Source: Bacteroidia bacterium (GTDB lineage: Bacteria; Bacteroidota; Bacteroidia; Chitinophagales; Chitinophagaceae). From it: DNA of 64,000 nucleotides. Both the position numbers and the translations under genes were made by a program. The notes beneath the pieces are model-generated. The model did no database searches and had not been told where the DNA came from. It saw only the letters and a program-made list of their open reading frames with translations. The number at the start of each line of letters is the position of its first letter. Position 1 is the first letter of the stretch. Location of the stretch: positions 36,942 to 100,941 of the forward strand of contig JAUIBA010000013.1 in NCBI GenBank assembly GCA_030427635.1, in the 5' to 3' direction. Below are positions 17,873-27,002 of the stretch, piece after piece.

Positions 17873-18541
17873 TTATTTCAGCTTATTGCCAAATACTTTC
17901 TTAAACTTCTCCACCTTGGGCTGCACCACCATCTGGCAGTAAGGCTGCGTCTTGTTGTCGTTAAAATAGTTCTGATGATAGTTTTCTGCCTTATAAAACT
18001 CCCCGAAGGCAGATATCTCAGTAACCACTGGCCTGTCCCATGCCTTTTCCTCATTCAGCTTTTTCTTATAGGCGTCAGCTTTCTGGTGCTGCTCCTCATT
18101 ATGGTAGTATATTACTGAGCGGTATTGTGTTCCCACATCATTCCCCTGCCTGTTTAGCTGGGTAGGGTCATGGCTGGTCCAGAACGCTGCCAGCAGCTCA
18201 TCATAGCTTATCACCGCAGGATCATAGTAAATATTACATACTTCGGCATGGCCGGTACTACCGGTACTCACCTGCTTATATGTCGGGTTGGTTACATGTC
18301 CCCCGCTATACCCCGACTCTACCAGCCGCACGCCTTTCAGCATCTGAAACTGGGCTTCTGTACACCAGAAACATCCCGCACCAAAGGTTGCCACCTCTTC
18401 CTTATGCATTGTCTCGTTATTTGTAGCAGTTGTCATCTCTTTAAATGTTTTTGAAGAATGGAAGTTATCCTTCTGCGCACAGGCCTGTAGTTGTAGCATC
18501 ATTGCCAGAAGCGGCATGCAAAAACGAAATAGCTTTTTCAT
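17873..18541 (-). CDS. msrA: Peptide-methionine (S)-S-oxide reductase, lipoprotein form
   Basis: This 222-residue enzyme repairs oxidised methionine. The catalytic motif GAGCFWCTE gives nucleophile Cys57, with Cys60 nearby, and YSGGHVTNPTY and STGHAEV are family segments. The N-terminus carries a lipoprotein signal ending LQLQAC (Cys21), so the enzyme is predicted to be anchored in the envelope facing the periplasm, unlike cytosolic MsrA. The start ATG is at 18539-18541; an in-frame TTG three codons upstream was rejected. No msrB is adjacent. Confidence 0.92.
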   Translation of the reverse strand: MKKLFRFCMPLLAMMLQLQACAQKDNFHSSKTFKEMTTATNNETMHKEEVATFGAGCFWCTEAQFQMLKGVRLVESGYSGGHVTNPTYKQVSTGSTGHAEVCNIYYDPAVISYDELLAAFWTSHDPTQLNRQGNDVGTQYRSVIYYHNEEQHQKADAYKKKLNEEKAWDRPVVTEISAFGEFYKAENYHQNYFNDNKTQPYCQMVVQPKVEKFKKVFGNKLK

Positions 18542-18638
18542 GTTTGTCAAATTTAAGAGTATATACGCTTGTCCGCTACCCGTGGATTTATGCCTACGTC
18601 ATTCTATCGCCATTTTGCATAAGCTTTAACAATCCCGT

Positions 18639-18668
18639 TTGCTTTTTTCAGAAACGTGCATACATTTG
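18639..18668 (+). promoter_or_regulatory. Promoter of the SRPBCC gene
   Basis: TTG (18639-18641, within TTTG) is separated by 19 bases from TACATTTG (18661-18668), an excellent match to the Bacteroidota -33/-7 pattern, 59 bases before the ATG at 18728. Confidence 0.75.
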
Positions 18669-18727
18669 TGAAACCTTTTGGTTTCATATAAAATAACAAC
18701 AAGTATCCAAAAACAAAAAAGTAAGCT

Positions 18728-19159
18728 ATGAGTACACAACCATTCGTAATAGAACGTATTTACACCGCCCCCATATCTCTGGTATGGCAGGCCATCACAG
18801 ACAGTGCATGCATGAAAGAGTGGTACTTTGACCTGCCCGGCTTTCGTGCCGAACCCGGTTATGAGTTCAGCTTTATGGGTGGTAATGATTGTGTACAGTA
18901 TCTGCACCTCTGCCGGGTTACAGAAGTCATCCCGCTTCAGAAACTATCCCACACATGGCGTTATGAAGGCTATCCCGGCGATTCATTGGTGACATGGGAA
19001 TTGTTTGAAGATGGCGACAAAACCCGTGTACGGCTCACACATTCGGGTCTGGAATCATTCGGCACCACCCATCCTGACCTCGCCCCACACAATTTCGCTA
19101 CCGGATGGACCAGCATATTTGACAGAAGCCTGTCAGCATATCTAACCAGAAAAGTATAA
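18728..19159 (+). CDS. SRPBCC/AHSA1-type (START-like) domain protein
   Basis: This 143-residue protein begins with the hallmark FVIERIYTAPISLVWQAITDS and has the KEWYFDLPGFRAEPG and FEDGDKTRVRLTHSG segments of the activator-of-Hsp90 ATPase homologue family. Such proteins form a helix-grip fold with a hydrophobic cavity; the bacterial members mostly lack a known ligand. It is full length and stands alone. It ends at a long hairpin shared with the convergent aspS. Confidence 0.85.
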   Translation: MSTQPFVIERIYTAPISLVWQAITDSACMKEWYFDLPGFRAEPGYEFSFMGGNDCVQYLHLCRVTEVIPLQKLSHTWRYEGYPGDSLVTWELFEDGDKTRVRLTHSGLESFGTTHPDLAPHNFATGWTSIFDRSLSAYLTRKV

Positions 19160-19176
19160 TCAGATATAACCAATAC

Positions 19177-19214
19177 GCCAGAGGGTGTCTCAAAAATATG
19201 AGACACCCTCTGGC
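19177..19214. terminator. Convergent terminator hairpin
   Basis: GCCAGAGGGTGTCTCA pairs perfectly with its complement over 16 bases around an AAAAATA-like loop, between the SRPBCC gene (+) and aspS (-). T tracts are poor, so it may act as a bidirectional block. Confidence 0.7.
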
Positions 19215-19235
19215 AGCTTATATAAATCAAAACAA

Positions 19236-21011
19236 TTAAAGACCCAGCTCTTTTTTCTGCACATCATCTATTTCCGATGGTGCATCCAGCATCACATCCC
19301 TGCCGGCATTGTTTTTAGGGAATGCTATGAAGTCACGAATGCTCTCCTGTCCGCCCAGTAAAGCACACAGGCGGTCAAAACCAAATGCAATACCTCCATG
19401 TGGCGGAGCGCCATATTCAAATGCACCCAGCAGAAACCCAAATTTTTCCTGTGCTTCCTTCTTGCTCATTCCCAGTGCTGCAAACATTTTTTCCTGCAGC
19501 TCTCTGTGGAATATACGTATAGAGCCACCTCCTATTTCTGTTCCATTCAGTACTATATCATAAGCATTGGCTTTTATGTCGTCATATTTACTCAGATCGT
19601 CCATCCATGCTATATGCTCCGGCTTTGGCGAGGTAAAGGGATGGTGCCTTGCTACCCAGCGGTTAGCCTCTTCATCATGCTCAAAGAGGGGAAAATCAAT
19701 CACCCACAACGGACGGTAAACATCCGGGTTACGCATCCCCAGCCTGTTCGCCATCTCCAGGCGCAGCTCACTCATGGCTTTGCGGGTACGGCCCTCATTG
19801 CCTGCCAGCAGCAGTATCAGGTCTCCGGCTCCTGCACCGCAGTATGCAGCTATTGCTTTCAGCCTGTCCCCGTCATAAAACTTATCTACTGAGCTTTTAT
19901 AGCTGCCATCAGCATTACACTTGATGTTTACTACACCGCTCATGCCTATCTGCGGGCGCTTCACCCATTCTGTCAGCTCATCCAGCTGCTTGCGTGTGTA
20001 CTCGGCACAGCCAGGTACAGCAATGGCCATTATCGTTTCAGCAGAGTTAAATACCGGAAACGCTCCCTGCCACAGATGCGAAGGCTCCTCCTCACTTGCA
20101 CGCTTACCATATACAGGCGTCTTCAGGTTAGCTATCTTCATCTCAAACCGGATATCCGGCTTGTCATTACCATAATACCACATCGCATCATCCCAGGTCA
20201 TGCGGGGGAAAGCATCTGTTATCTCTACACCCTTTACATCACGAAACACGTGCTTAAATAACCCCTCAAATGTCTGTAATACATCTTCCTGCTCTACAAA
20301 ACTCATTTCACAGTCCACCTGAGTAAACTCCGGCTGGCGGTCGGCACGCAGGTCCTCATCTCTAAAGCATTTTACTATCTGGTAGTAACGGTCATAACCG
20401 CTCACCATCAGCAGCTGCTTAAATGTCTGCGGGCTCTGCGGCAGCGCGTAAAACTGGCCCTCATTCATACGGCTGGGCACCACAAAGTCACGTGCACCTT
20501 CCGGGGTACTGCGTATCAGGAATGGTGTCTCTATATCCCAGAACCCCATTGTATCCAGGTAGTTACGTACCGAGCGGTTTACACGGTAGCGCAGCTCCAT
20601 ATTACGCTTTAGCGTAGGCCTGCGCAGGTCCATATAGCGGTATTTCATGCGCAGTTCGTCACCACCATCCGTATCTTCCTCTATAGTAAACGGTGGTGTA
20701 GCAGCAGCATTCAGTATCTTAAAGTCTGTAATCTCTATTTCTACATCACCGGTAGGTATTTTACCATTCTTGTTGGTACGCTCTATCACTTTACCCATAG
20801 CCTGCAGCACATATTCCCTGCCTGTAGGCGTAGCATCCAGGCGCTCATTGAGCTGCTCGTTAAAGTATAGCTGTGTGATACCGTAACGGTCACGCAGGTC
20901 GGTAAAGGTGATACTGCCAAATTTCCGCACTGCCTGTACCCATCCGGCCAGTGTTACTTCTGTTCCCACATGCTGCATACGCAGCTCACCACATGTGTGT
21001 GTACGATACAT
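19236..21011 (-). CDS. aspS: Aspartate--tRNA ligase
   Basis: This 591-residue class II synthetase charges tRNA-Asp. An N-terminal OB anticodon-binding domain starts [11 protein letters not shown]; motif 2 is [18 protein letters not shown] and motif 3 [15 protein letters not shown]. The central GAD insertion gives the bacterial length. The ATG at 21009-21011 fits the family start; open frame upstream is hydrophobic and unlike AspS. Single gene, divergent from batB. Confidence 0.97.
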   Translation of the reverse strand: MYRTHTCGELRMQHVGTEVTLAGWVQAVRKFGSITFTDLRDRYGITQLYFNEQLNERLDATPTGREYVLQAMGKVIERTNKNGKIPTGDVEIEITDFKILNAAATPPFTIEEDTDGGDELRMKYRYMDLRRPTLKRNMELRYRVNRSVRNYLDTMGFWDIETPFLIRSTPEGARDFVVPSRMNEGQFYALPQSPQTFKQLLMVSGYDRYYQIVKCFRDEDLRADRQPEFTQVDCEMSFVEQEDVLQTFEGLFKHVFRDVKGVEITDAFPRMTWDDAMWYYGNDKPDIRFEMKIANLKTPVYGKRASEEEPSHLWQGAFPVFNSAETIMAIAVPGCAEYTRKQLDELTEWVKRPQIGMSGVVNIKCNADGSYKSSVDKFYDGDRLKAIAAYCGAGAGDLILLLAGNEGRTRKAMSELRLEMANRLGMRNPDVYRPLWVIDFPLFEHDEEANRWVARHHPFTSPKPEHIAWMDDLSKYDDIKANAYDIVLNGTEIGGGSIRIFHRELQEKMFAALGMSKKEAQEKFGFLLGAFEYGAPPHGGIAFGFDRLCALLGGQESIRDFIAFPKNNAGRDVMLDAPSEIDDVQKKELGL

Positions 21012-21170
21012 AATAATATATGATTGAAAAAGGAGTGCGAAGATAACTATTATATCTGCTGCTAGCACACACAACCAATGCCCAACGGGCATTGCACAAT
21101 AAAACACCCGTCACACAGACAGTAAGAGACAACTGCCTTGTTAAAGAAAATAAAAATCACATTTCTTTGA

Positions 21171-21202
21171 TTGCATATTTATAAGCCTGCCTGCTAAATT
21201 TG
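21171..21202 (+). promoter_or_regulatory. Promoter of the batB-batC pair
   Basis: TTG (21171-21173) lies 21 bases before TAAATTTG (21195-21202), which sits 9 bases before the batB ATG at 21212. The leader would be very short. Confidence 0.6.
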
Positions 21203-21211
21203 TAACCCTCT

Positions 21212-22231
21212 ATGTTTCAGTTTCAGCATATAGAATATTTATACCTGCTGGCATTACTACCTGTACTGGTGGTATTGTTTATAGCCGGCATATACTGGCG
21301 CCGCAAAAAATTGCAGCAGATAGGTACGGAAGAAATTGTAAGCCGGCAGATACTGGGTTACATACCCGGCCGCAGTACCACGCGGTTCATACTGCTGGCT
21401 ATAGCATTCACAGCCATTGTTTTCGGCTGGGCCAATCTGCGCATGGGCGACAAAACCGAAAAAAGCGAGCGCAAAGGTGTGGATGTGGTCATAGCGCTGG
21501 ATGTGAGTAAGAGTATGCTGGCCAAAGATATACAGCCAGACAGGCTCACCCGTGCCAAACAGCTGATTATGAGCCTTACCGACAAGCTGAAAAATGACCG
21601 CGTAGCCCTCATAGTTTTTGCAGGTAAGGCATACATGCAGGTACCGCTCACGGTAGACTATGCATCTCTGAAGATGATATTACAAAGCGTAACTCCTGAT
21701 ATAGTCCCCTATCAGGGTACCGTAATATCTGAAGCTATACAAATGGGTACAGAGTCTTTTACGCGCAATGAGCGTAAGTTCAAATCCATGATTATCATAT
21801 CTGACGGTGAAGACCATGACGAGCATGCACTGGAGCTGGCTAAAGCTGCTGCTACCGAGGGGGTAATGATACATACTGTTGGTATTGGTTCACCACAGGG
21901 TACTACCCTCTTCGACCCTCAGACACGCTCTGTAAAACTGGACGAAAACGGCAACCCTGTTATCAGTAAGCTCAATGAAGAAGAACTGAAATCGATCGCC
22001 CGTGCAGGACGTGGCACCTACTCTTTACTTCAGAATTCCGATGCAGTTGCCGAAAAACTGAATAGCTCACTGGAAGGTATGGAGCAGAAAAACCTGGGTA
22101 GCATCATGTTCACCGATTATACCAGCTACTTCCAGTATTTCCTGGCGGTAGGGCTGCTGCTGCTGCTGCTGGAGTGGACCATCCCCGGTGCCGGTAACCC
22201 TAAAAAATCAAAACAGAATGAAACTGCATAG
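21212..22231 (+). CDS. batB: BatB-like VWA-domain membrane protein
   Basis: This 339-residue protein has an N-terminal pair of membrane helices (about residues 9-28 and 58-75) and a von Willebrand factor A domain (about 87-290) with the metal-site motif DVSKS. A C-terminal helix precedes EWTIPG. This is the BatA/BatB architecture of the Bacteroides aerotolerance locus. Normally moxR, a DUF58 gene and batA precede it; here aspS, divergent, is the upstream neighbour, so this copy is separated from the rest. batC overlaps its end by 14 bases, pointing to coupled translation. Confidence 0.85.
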   Translation: MFQFQHIEYLYLLALLPVLVVLFIAGIYWRRKKLQQIGTEEIVSRQILGYIPGRSTTRFILLAIAFTAIVFGWANLRMGDKTEKSERKGVDVVIALDVSKSMLAKDIQPDRLTRAKQLIMSLTDKLKNDRVALIVFAGKAYMQVPLTVDYASLKMILQSVTPDIVPYQGTVISEAIQMGTESFTRNERKFKSMIIISDGEDHDEHALELAKAAATEGVMIHTVGIGSPQGTTLFDPQTRSVKLDENGNPVISKLNEEELKSIARAGRGTYSLLQNSDAVAEKLNSSLEGMEQKNLGSIMFTDYTSYFQYFLAVGLLLLLLEWTIPGAGNPKKSKQNETA

Positions 22232-23012
22232 CAACAATATAATACACTGCCGCAGCAATGCAGGCCGGGTATGGGCCATGCAGGCCGTAACCTTCCTGCT
22301 GGCGCTCACCTGTGCCTTTAATACACATGCTCAGGACAAATTCAGCATACTCAACGGTAATGAGCAGTACAACAAAGGCAATTATAAAAAGGCTGCCGAC
22401 TACTATACTAAAGCACTTAGCAAAAAACCAGACTATACTCCGGGCCTTTTCAATCTGGGAAACAGCCTGTATAACCTGAAGAAGTACGACTCATCCCGTA
22501 AGGTGATGGCAATGACAGAAAAGATTGCTAAAGAAAAAGAAGGCAAAGCCGCCGCCAACTATAATATAGGTAACACATGGATGGCCGAAAAGAAATGGGA
22601 TGAAGCCATTGAAGCCTACAAAAAGACCCTGCGAAACAATCCGCAGGATATGGATGCCAAATACAACCTGTCCTATGCCGAAAAAATGAAAGCAAAGCAG
22701 GACCAGCAGAAGAAAGACGATAAAAACAAGGATAAGAACAAAGACCAGCAGGATAAGAACAAGGACAATCAGAATAAGGATAAAGACAAGGATAAGGACA
22801 AGAATAAAGACAAAGACCAGAAAGACCAGCAGAACGATAATAAAGACGATAAGAACAAAGACCAGGAGCAGCCTCAGGCACAGCCCAAAGCCAATATTGA
22901 TAAGAAAACCGCTGAGCAGGTACTGAACGCCCTGCAGAACGAAGAGAAAAAACTACAGGATAAAATGCGCAAGGAAAAAGGCGCACCTGTACGCCCCGAT
23001 AAAGACTGGTAA
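22218..23012 (+). CDS. batC: BatC-like TPR protein with Lys/Asp/Asn/Gln-rich tail
   Basis: This 264-residue protein starts at the ATG at 22218, overlapping the batB stop by 14 bases. After a signal-like segment (ending FNTHAQ), three TPR units span about residues 40-155 (EQYNKGNYKKAADYYTKAL and similar). A tract of about 60 residues made almost only of K, D, N and Q follows (around 22690-22875), then a short helical end. TPRs bind protein partners, presumably BatB/BatA in the periplasm. The repeat tract is encoded by near-repeats of AAGGATAAG-like units and could vary in length between strains. Confidence 0.82.
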   Translation: MKLHSNNIIHCRSNAGRVWAMQAVTFLLALTCAFNTHAQDKFSILNGNEQYNKGNYKKAADYYTKALSKKPDYTPGLFNLGNSLYNLKKYDSSRKVMAMTEKIAKEKEGKAAANYNIGNTWMAEKKWDEAIEAYKKTLRNNPQDMDAKYNLSYAEKMKAKQDQQKKDDKNKDKNKDQQDKNKDNQNKDKDKDKDKNKDKDQKDQQNDNKDDKNKDQEQPQAQPKANIDKKTAEQVLNALQNEEKKLQDKMRKEKGAPVRPDKDW

Positions 23013-23020
23013 TACCACCT

Positions 23021-23554
23021 GTGATAGCGCTGAAACATATAGATACGCCCCTTGGAGTAATGCGCATAGGCGCTACTGATACTGGTATATGCCTGTTCGA
23101 CTTCCAGTACCGGCGCAGTATAGATAGCATCATGAAACGCATAGAAACCCATACCGGCGATACATTTGCCGAAGGGGAGCATGCGCTTTTTTCCATATTG
23201 GAGGCTCAGATGAATGAATACTTCTCCGGGCAGCGTAAAACCTTCGATATTCCCCTGCACCTTGCAGGTACAGCTTTCCAGCAGCAGGTATGGAACGGTC
23301 TGCTGCAGATACCCTATGGCGAAACCCGCTCTTACAAACAGCAATCTGTATTTCTGGGCAATGAAAAAGCTATACGCGCTGTAGCCGGTGCCAATGGCGA
23401 AAATGGCATAGCCATTATTATCCCCTGCCACAGGGTTATAGGTGGCAATGGCAGCCTTACCGGTTATGGTGGCGGGCTGCAGCGCAAGCAGTGGCTGCTC
23501 AGCCATGAGCGGAAACACTCCGGCCTGGCTGCACAGGGCAATCTCTTTGCCTGA
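23021..23554 (+). CDS. ogt: Methylated-DNA--protein-cysteine methyltransferase
   Basis: This 177-residue suicide repair protein removes alkyl groups from O6-alkylguanine. The active-site motif IPCHRVIG and the helix-turn-helix part (GTAFQQQVWNGLLQIPYGETRSY) are present, followed by LTGYGGGLQRKQWLL. The start appears to be GTG at 23021: it gives the N-terminal strand MIALKHIDTPLGVMRIG that matches the family, while the first ATG is 13 codons later inside that strand. It lies 8 bases after batC, possibly in the same transcript. An AlkD-like repair gene is elsewhere in the window. Confidence 0.92.
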   Translation: MIALKHIDTPLGVMRIGATDTGICLFDFQYRRSIDSIMKRIETHTGDTFAEGEHALFSILEAQMNEYFSGQRKTFDIPLHLAGTAFQQQVWNGLLQIPYGETRSYKQQSVFLGNEKAIRAVAGANGENGIAIIIPCHRVIGGNGSLTGYGGGLQRKQWLLSHERKHSGLAAQGNLFA

Positions 23555-23582
23555 TACCGCAGTTTCAAAGGGTGGAATGGCG

Positions 23583-23590
23583 TATATTTG
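23583..23590 (+). promoter_or_regulatory. Candidate -7 box before paaA
   Basis: TATATTTG matches TAnnTTTG and lies 26 bases before the paaA ATG at 23617. A correctly spaced TTG was not seen. Confidence 0.45.
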
Positions 23591-23616
23591 TACACTAAAT
23601 AAAATATTTCTAACAC

Positions 23617-24561
23617 ATGACGGTACACTCTTTTCAGGAGCACTTTGATAGTCTTATAGACCGTGAGATAGCTATTGAGCCAAAGGACTGGATGCCGGAC
23701 AACTACCGGAAAACACTCATCCGCCAGATATCGCAGCACGCGCATAGCGAGATAATAGGTATGCTGCCGGAAGGCAACTGGATAACCCGTGCTCCATCAT
23801 TGCGCCGCAAGGCAGTACTGCTGGCCAAGGTACAGGACGAGGCCGGTCACGGTCTTTACCTCTACAGCGCAGCAGAAACACTGGGCATCAGCCGCGACGA
23901 GATGTACGACCAGCTCCATACAGGAAAAGCCAAGTACTCTTCTATATTTAACTACCCCACCCTCACGTGGGCCGATATAGGCGCCATAGGCTGGCTGGTA
24001 GATGGCGCCGCCATCATGAACCAGGTGCCGCTATGCCGCACATCCTATGGCCCGTATGCCCGTGCTATGGTACGCGTATGTAAGGAAGAAAGCTTCCACC
24101 AGCGTCAGGGATTTGAAATAATGCTCACCCTCTCAAAAGGTACTGAAGTGCAGCGCAAAATGGCACAGGATGCCTTTAACCGCTGGTGGTGGCCATCACT
24201 CATGATGTTCGGCCCGCCCGATGCAGAAAGCCCGCATACAGAGCAGAGCGTAAGGTGGCGCATAAAGCGTTTCACCAATGATGAGCTTCGCCAGAAGTTT
24301 GTAGATGTTACTACAGAACAGGCTAAAGTACTGGGACTGGATATGCCCGACCCTGAGATTAAATGGAACGAAGAGCGCGGTCATTACGACTTCGGCAAGA
24401 TAAACTGGGACGAATTCTGGAATGTGGTAAAAGGTAACGGACCCTGTAACAAGCAGCGCCTCGAAGCCCGTAACAAAGCATGGAACGAAGGTCAGTGGGT
24501 ACGCGATGCCGCTATGGCCTATGCTGCTAAGAAGAAAAACAAGGCTGCCGAAGCCGCATAA
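23617..24561 (+). CDS. paaA: Phenylacetyl-CoA epoxidase catalytic subunit PaaA
   Basis: This 314-residue diiron oxygenase subunit forms the ring 1,2-epoxide of phenylacetyl-CoA. Ferritin-like helices carry the iron-ligand motifs DEAGH (in [18 protein letters not shown]) and EESFH (in [16 protein letters not shown]). Its length is normal. It heads a paaA-paaB-paaC cluster. In the canonical complex paaD and paaE follow; here they do not, and a PaaE-type reductase lies 15 kb upstream. Other paa catabolic genes (paaK, paaZ, paaG) are not in the window. Confidence 0.95.
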   Translation: MTVHSFQEHFDSLIDREIAIEPKDWMPDNYRKTLIRQISQHAHSEIIGMLPEGNWITRAPSLRRKAVLLAKVQDEAGHGLYLYSAAETLGISRDEMYDQLHTGKAKYSSIFNYPTLTWADIGAIGWLVDGAAIMNQVPLCRTSYGPYARAMVRVCKEESFHQRQGFEIMLTLSKGTEVQRKMAQDAFNRWWWPSLMMFGPPDAESPHTEQSVRWRIKRFTNDELRQKFVDVTTEQAKVLGLDMPDPEIKWNEERGHYDFGKINWDEFWNVVKGNGPCNKQRLEARNKAWNEGQWVRDAAMAYAAKKKNKAAEAA

Positions 24562-24657
24562 CACAATACATCTTCCATATCTGATGTGGTGCATGTATCC
24601 GGAACAGGTTACAAATAATGCGTCACATCAGTTCATGTACAATATTTCAAATTGACT

Positions 24658-24954
24658 ATGTCACAACAGAATAAAAATGAATGGCCTCTGTGGGAGGTGT
24701 TTATACGCAGCAAGGCAGGTCTGGACCACAAACATGCCGGTAGCCTGCATGCTGCCGATGCACAGATGGCAATAGAAAATGCCCGCGATGTTTATACTCG
24801 CCGCATGGAGGGTGTAAGTATATGGGTTGTAGAAAGCAAACACATTCGTGCATCAGATCCCGGTGAGGCAGCCTCGCTCTATGAGCCCGCTACCGACAAG
24901 ATATACCGCCACCCTACATTCTACGATCTGCCCGACGAGGTAAAGTACATGTAA
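24658..24954 (+). CDS. paaB: Phenylacetyl-CoA epoxidase subunit PaaB
   Basis: This 98-residue protein starts at the ATG at 24658; an in-frame TTG two codons earlier was rejected. PaaB is a small structural subunit that bridges PaaAC dimers. The family pattern WPLWEVFIRSKAGLDHKHAGSLHAADAQMA and VYTRRMEGVSIWVV is unmistakable. It lies 96 bases after paaA and 41 bases before paaC. Confidence 0.94.
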   Translation: MSQQNKNEWPLWEVFIRSKAGLDHKHAGSLHAADAQMAIENARDVYTRRMEGVSIWVVESKHIRASDPGEAASLYEPATDKIYRHPTFYDLPDEVKYM

Positions 24955-24995
24955 TACCGGCATAGAATTATAACACACTAAGTACTACTCAAAAA

Positions 24996-25808
24996 ATGAG
25001 TCTGATATATACACTGCGTCTGGCCGATGATGCCCTCATACTGGGCCACCGCATCAGTGAATGGACCGGCCACGGCCCCATACTGGAACAGGATATTGCT
25101 ATTACCAATACCGCATTGGACCATCTGGGCCGTGCACGTAGTCTGTACCAGTATGCAGCAGAGCTGTTTAATCAGCTGCCCGATGCTCAGAAAACATCGG
25201 CATTTACCTCTGTAGCTATTAATGCACTTGTTGCTGCCGGCACACCTGTAGATGAGGATGACCTTGCCTACCTCCGCGACAGTGGCGACTTCCGCAATCT
25301 GTTGCTTACAGAGCAGCCCAATGGCGACTGGGCCTGCACCATTGCACGCTCATTCTACTACGACGCTTTTCATTATTTCTATTTCAGCGCCCTGCAGCAT
25401 AGCAGCAATGCGGCACTGGCAGCAATAGCCGCCAAATCGCTGAAGGAAACTACATACCACCTGCGCTGGAGCAGTGAATGGGTCATCCGCCTTGGCGATG
25501 GCACAGAAGAAAGCCACAGCCGCATGCAGCAGGCTATCGACAATATGTGGATGTATACAGGAGAGATGCTTACCATGAGCGCCGCAGAGCAGGAAGCGCT
25601 CGCAGCCGGTTATGGTGTAGATATCGCGCAGATAGCTCCCCTCTGGCAAAACAGAGTAAAGGAGATACTGGACGAGGCTACCCTTAGCCTGCCCTCAGGC
25701 ACATGGATGCAGCAGGGTGGTAAAGACGGTATACACTCTGAAAATATGGGATTCATCCTGGCAGAGATGCAGTTCCTGCAGCGAGCCTATCCCGGTATGG
25801 AATGGTAA
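24996..25808 (+). CDS. paaC: Phenylacetyl-CoA epoxidase structural subunit PaaC
   Basis: This 270-residue ferritin-like subunit partners PaaA. Family segments LADDALILGHRISEWTGHGPILEQDIA and NTALDHLGRARSLYQYAAEL are present, followed by KETTYHLRWSSEWVIRLGDGTEES. It is the last gene of the cluster: a terminator follows 7 bases after the stop, so paaD is truly absent here rather than merely spaced away. Confidence 0.94.
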   Translation: MSLIYTLRLADDALILGHRISEWTGHGPILEQDIAITNTALDHLGRARSLYQYAAELFNQLPDAQKTSAFTSVAINALVAAGTPVDEDDLAYLRDSGDFRNLLLTEQPNGDWACTIARSFYYDAFHYFYFSALQHSSNAALAAIAAKSLKETTYHLRWSSEWVIRLGDGTEESHSRMQQAIDNMWMYTGEMLTMSAAEQEALAAGYGVDIAQIAPLWQNRVKEILDEATLSLPSGTWMQQGGKDGIHSENMGFILAEMQFLQRAYPGMEW

Positions 25809-25815
25809 AAAATAC

Positions 25816-25840
25816 AGCCGGCTGCATAGCCGGCTTTTTG
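25816..25840 (+). terminator. Terminator after paaC
   Basis: AGCCGGCT pairs with AGCCGGCT across a GCAT loop, followed by TTTTT; it closes the paaABC transcript. Confidence 0.88.
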
Positions 25841-25844
25841 ATGG

Positions 25845-26807
25845 CTAGTACTTGCGGTCTATCACATAATCTACCAGCTCCTTCATAGCATTCAGTGCAT
25901 CCGATTCGGGAAAGTCATTCAGTATATTCAGTGCATCCTGCTTATAGGCCAGCATCTTCTCCCGGGCATATTCTATACCACCCGATCCCTGCACATAACT
26001 TATCACCTCATTTACCTTATTACGGTCTGTGCTGTTGTTCTTTACTATGTATATGATCCGCCGCTTATCTGCTGCCGATGCATGCTGTAGTGCATATATC
26101 AGCGGCAGTGTCATCTTCTTCTCTTTAATGTCTATACCCGTAGGCTTGCCTATATTGTCCTGCCCGTAGTCAAACAGGTCATCCTTTATCTGGAAGGCAA
26201 TACCTACCTTCTCCCCAAATAGTCTGAAACGCTCTGCTATCTCATCACTCTCAGTAGCCGAGTATGCACCGGATGCGCATGCCGATGCCAGCAGAGATGC
26301 CGTCTTCGCACGAATGATGTCAAAGTACACAGACTCATCTATGTCCAGCCTGCGGGCCTTCTCCATCTGCATCAGCTCCCCCTCACTCATCTCTTTTACT
26401 GCCCGCGATGTTATTTGCAGTATGCGGTAGTCGCCATTGTCTATAGACAGCAGCAACCCTTTCGACAGCAGATAGTCACCTACCAGTACTGCTATCTTGT
26501 TTTTCCACAGGGCATTTACAGAGAAAAAGTTACGGCGCTTTATAGAGTTATCCACCACATCATCATGCACCAGCGTAGCGGTATGCAGCAGCTCTATGAG
26601 TGATGCTGCACGGTAAGAGGCATCCGTCACCTTACCCGCTACGCGGGCCGACAGAAACACGAACATTGGACGCATCTGTTTACCTTTTCTGCGAATGATA
26701 AACTTCATGATGCGGTCCAGCAGGGGGTTGGCACCCTTCACACTGTCGGCAAATTTCTTTTCGAACAGCGCCAGTTCCTCACCTATTACTTTCTGTACCA
26801 GTTGCAT
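25845..26807 (-). CDS. Polyprenyl diphosphate synthase
   Basis: This 320-residue all-trans prenyltransferase condenses IPP onto allylic diphosphates, probably to make the side chain of menaquinone. The two aspartate-rich motifs are present: VHDDVVDNS in the first half (residues about 79-87) and IKDDLFDYGQDNIGKPTG in the second, plus RRGKQMRPMFVF for substrate binding. Chain length cannot be read reliably. Single gene, convergent with paaC, with only 10 bases between the paaC terminator hairpin and its stop codon. Confidence 0.9.
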   Translation of the reverse strand: MQLVQKVIGEELALFEKKFADSVKGANPLLDRIMKFIIRRKGKQMRPMFVFLSARVAGKVTDASYRAASLIELLHTATLVHDDVVDNSIKRRNFFSVNALWKNKIAVLVGDYLLSKGLLLSIDNGDYRILQITSRAVKEMSEGELMQMEKARRLDIDESVYFDIIRAKTASLLASACASGAYSATESDEIAERFRLFGEKVGIAFQIKDDLFDYGQDNIGKPTGIDIKEKKMTLPLIYALQHASAADKRRIIYIVKNNSTDRNKVNEVISYVQGSGGIEYAREKMLAYKQDALNILNDFPESDALNAMKELVDYVIDRKY

Positions 26808-27002
26808 GACACGAGCTGCATTACGGGGTGTAAAAGTCGCCTAAAGAATTCTAATTGCAACATATTTTTTATTGCCTCATCGCATGCGTGGCAATAAAAC
26901 GCTAAAATGCTGGTTATTACCTTGTGCAGCTTGTTTTTTGCCCGCCTGGGCTATACCTTTGCCTGTATAGTATGCGGAAATCTGCCATGTAAATCTGAGA
27001 AT

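Noticed and set aside
22528..23196. 222-codon minus-strand frame over batC and ogt
   Set aside because: It spans two real genes in antisense and repeats Tyr/Cys/Ser because it mirrors the Lys/Asp tract.
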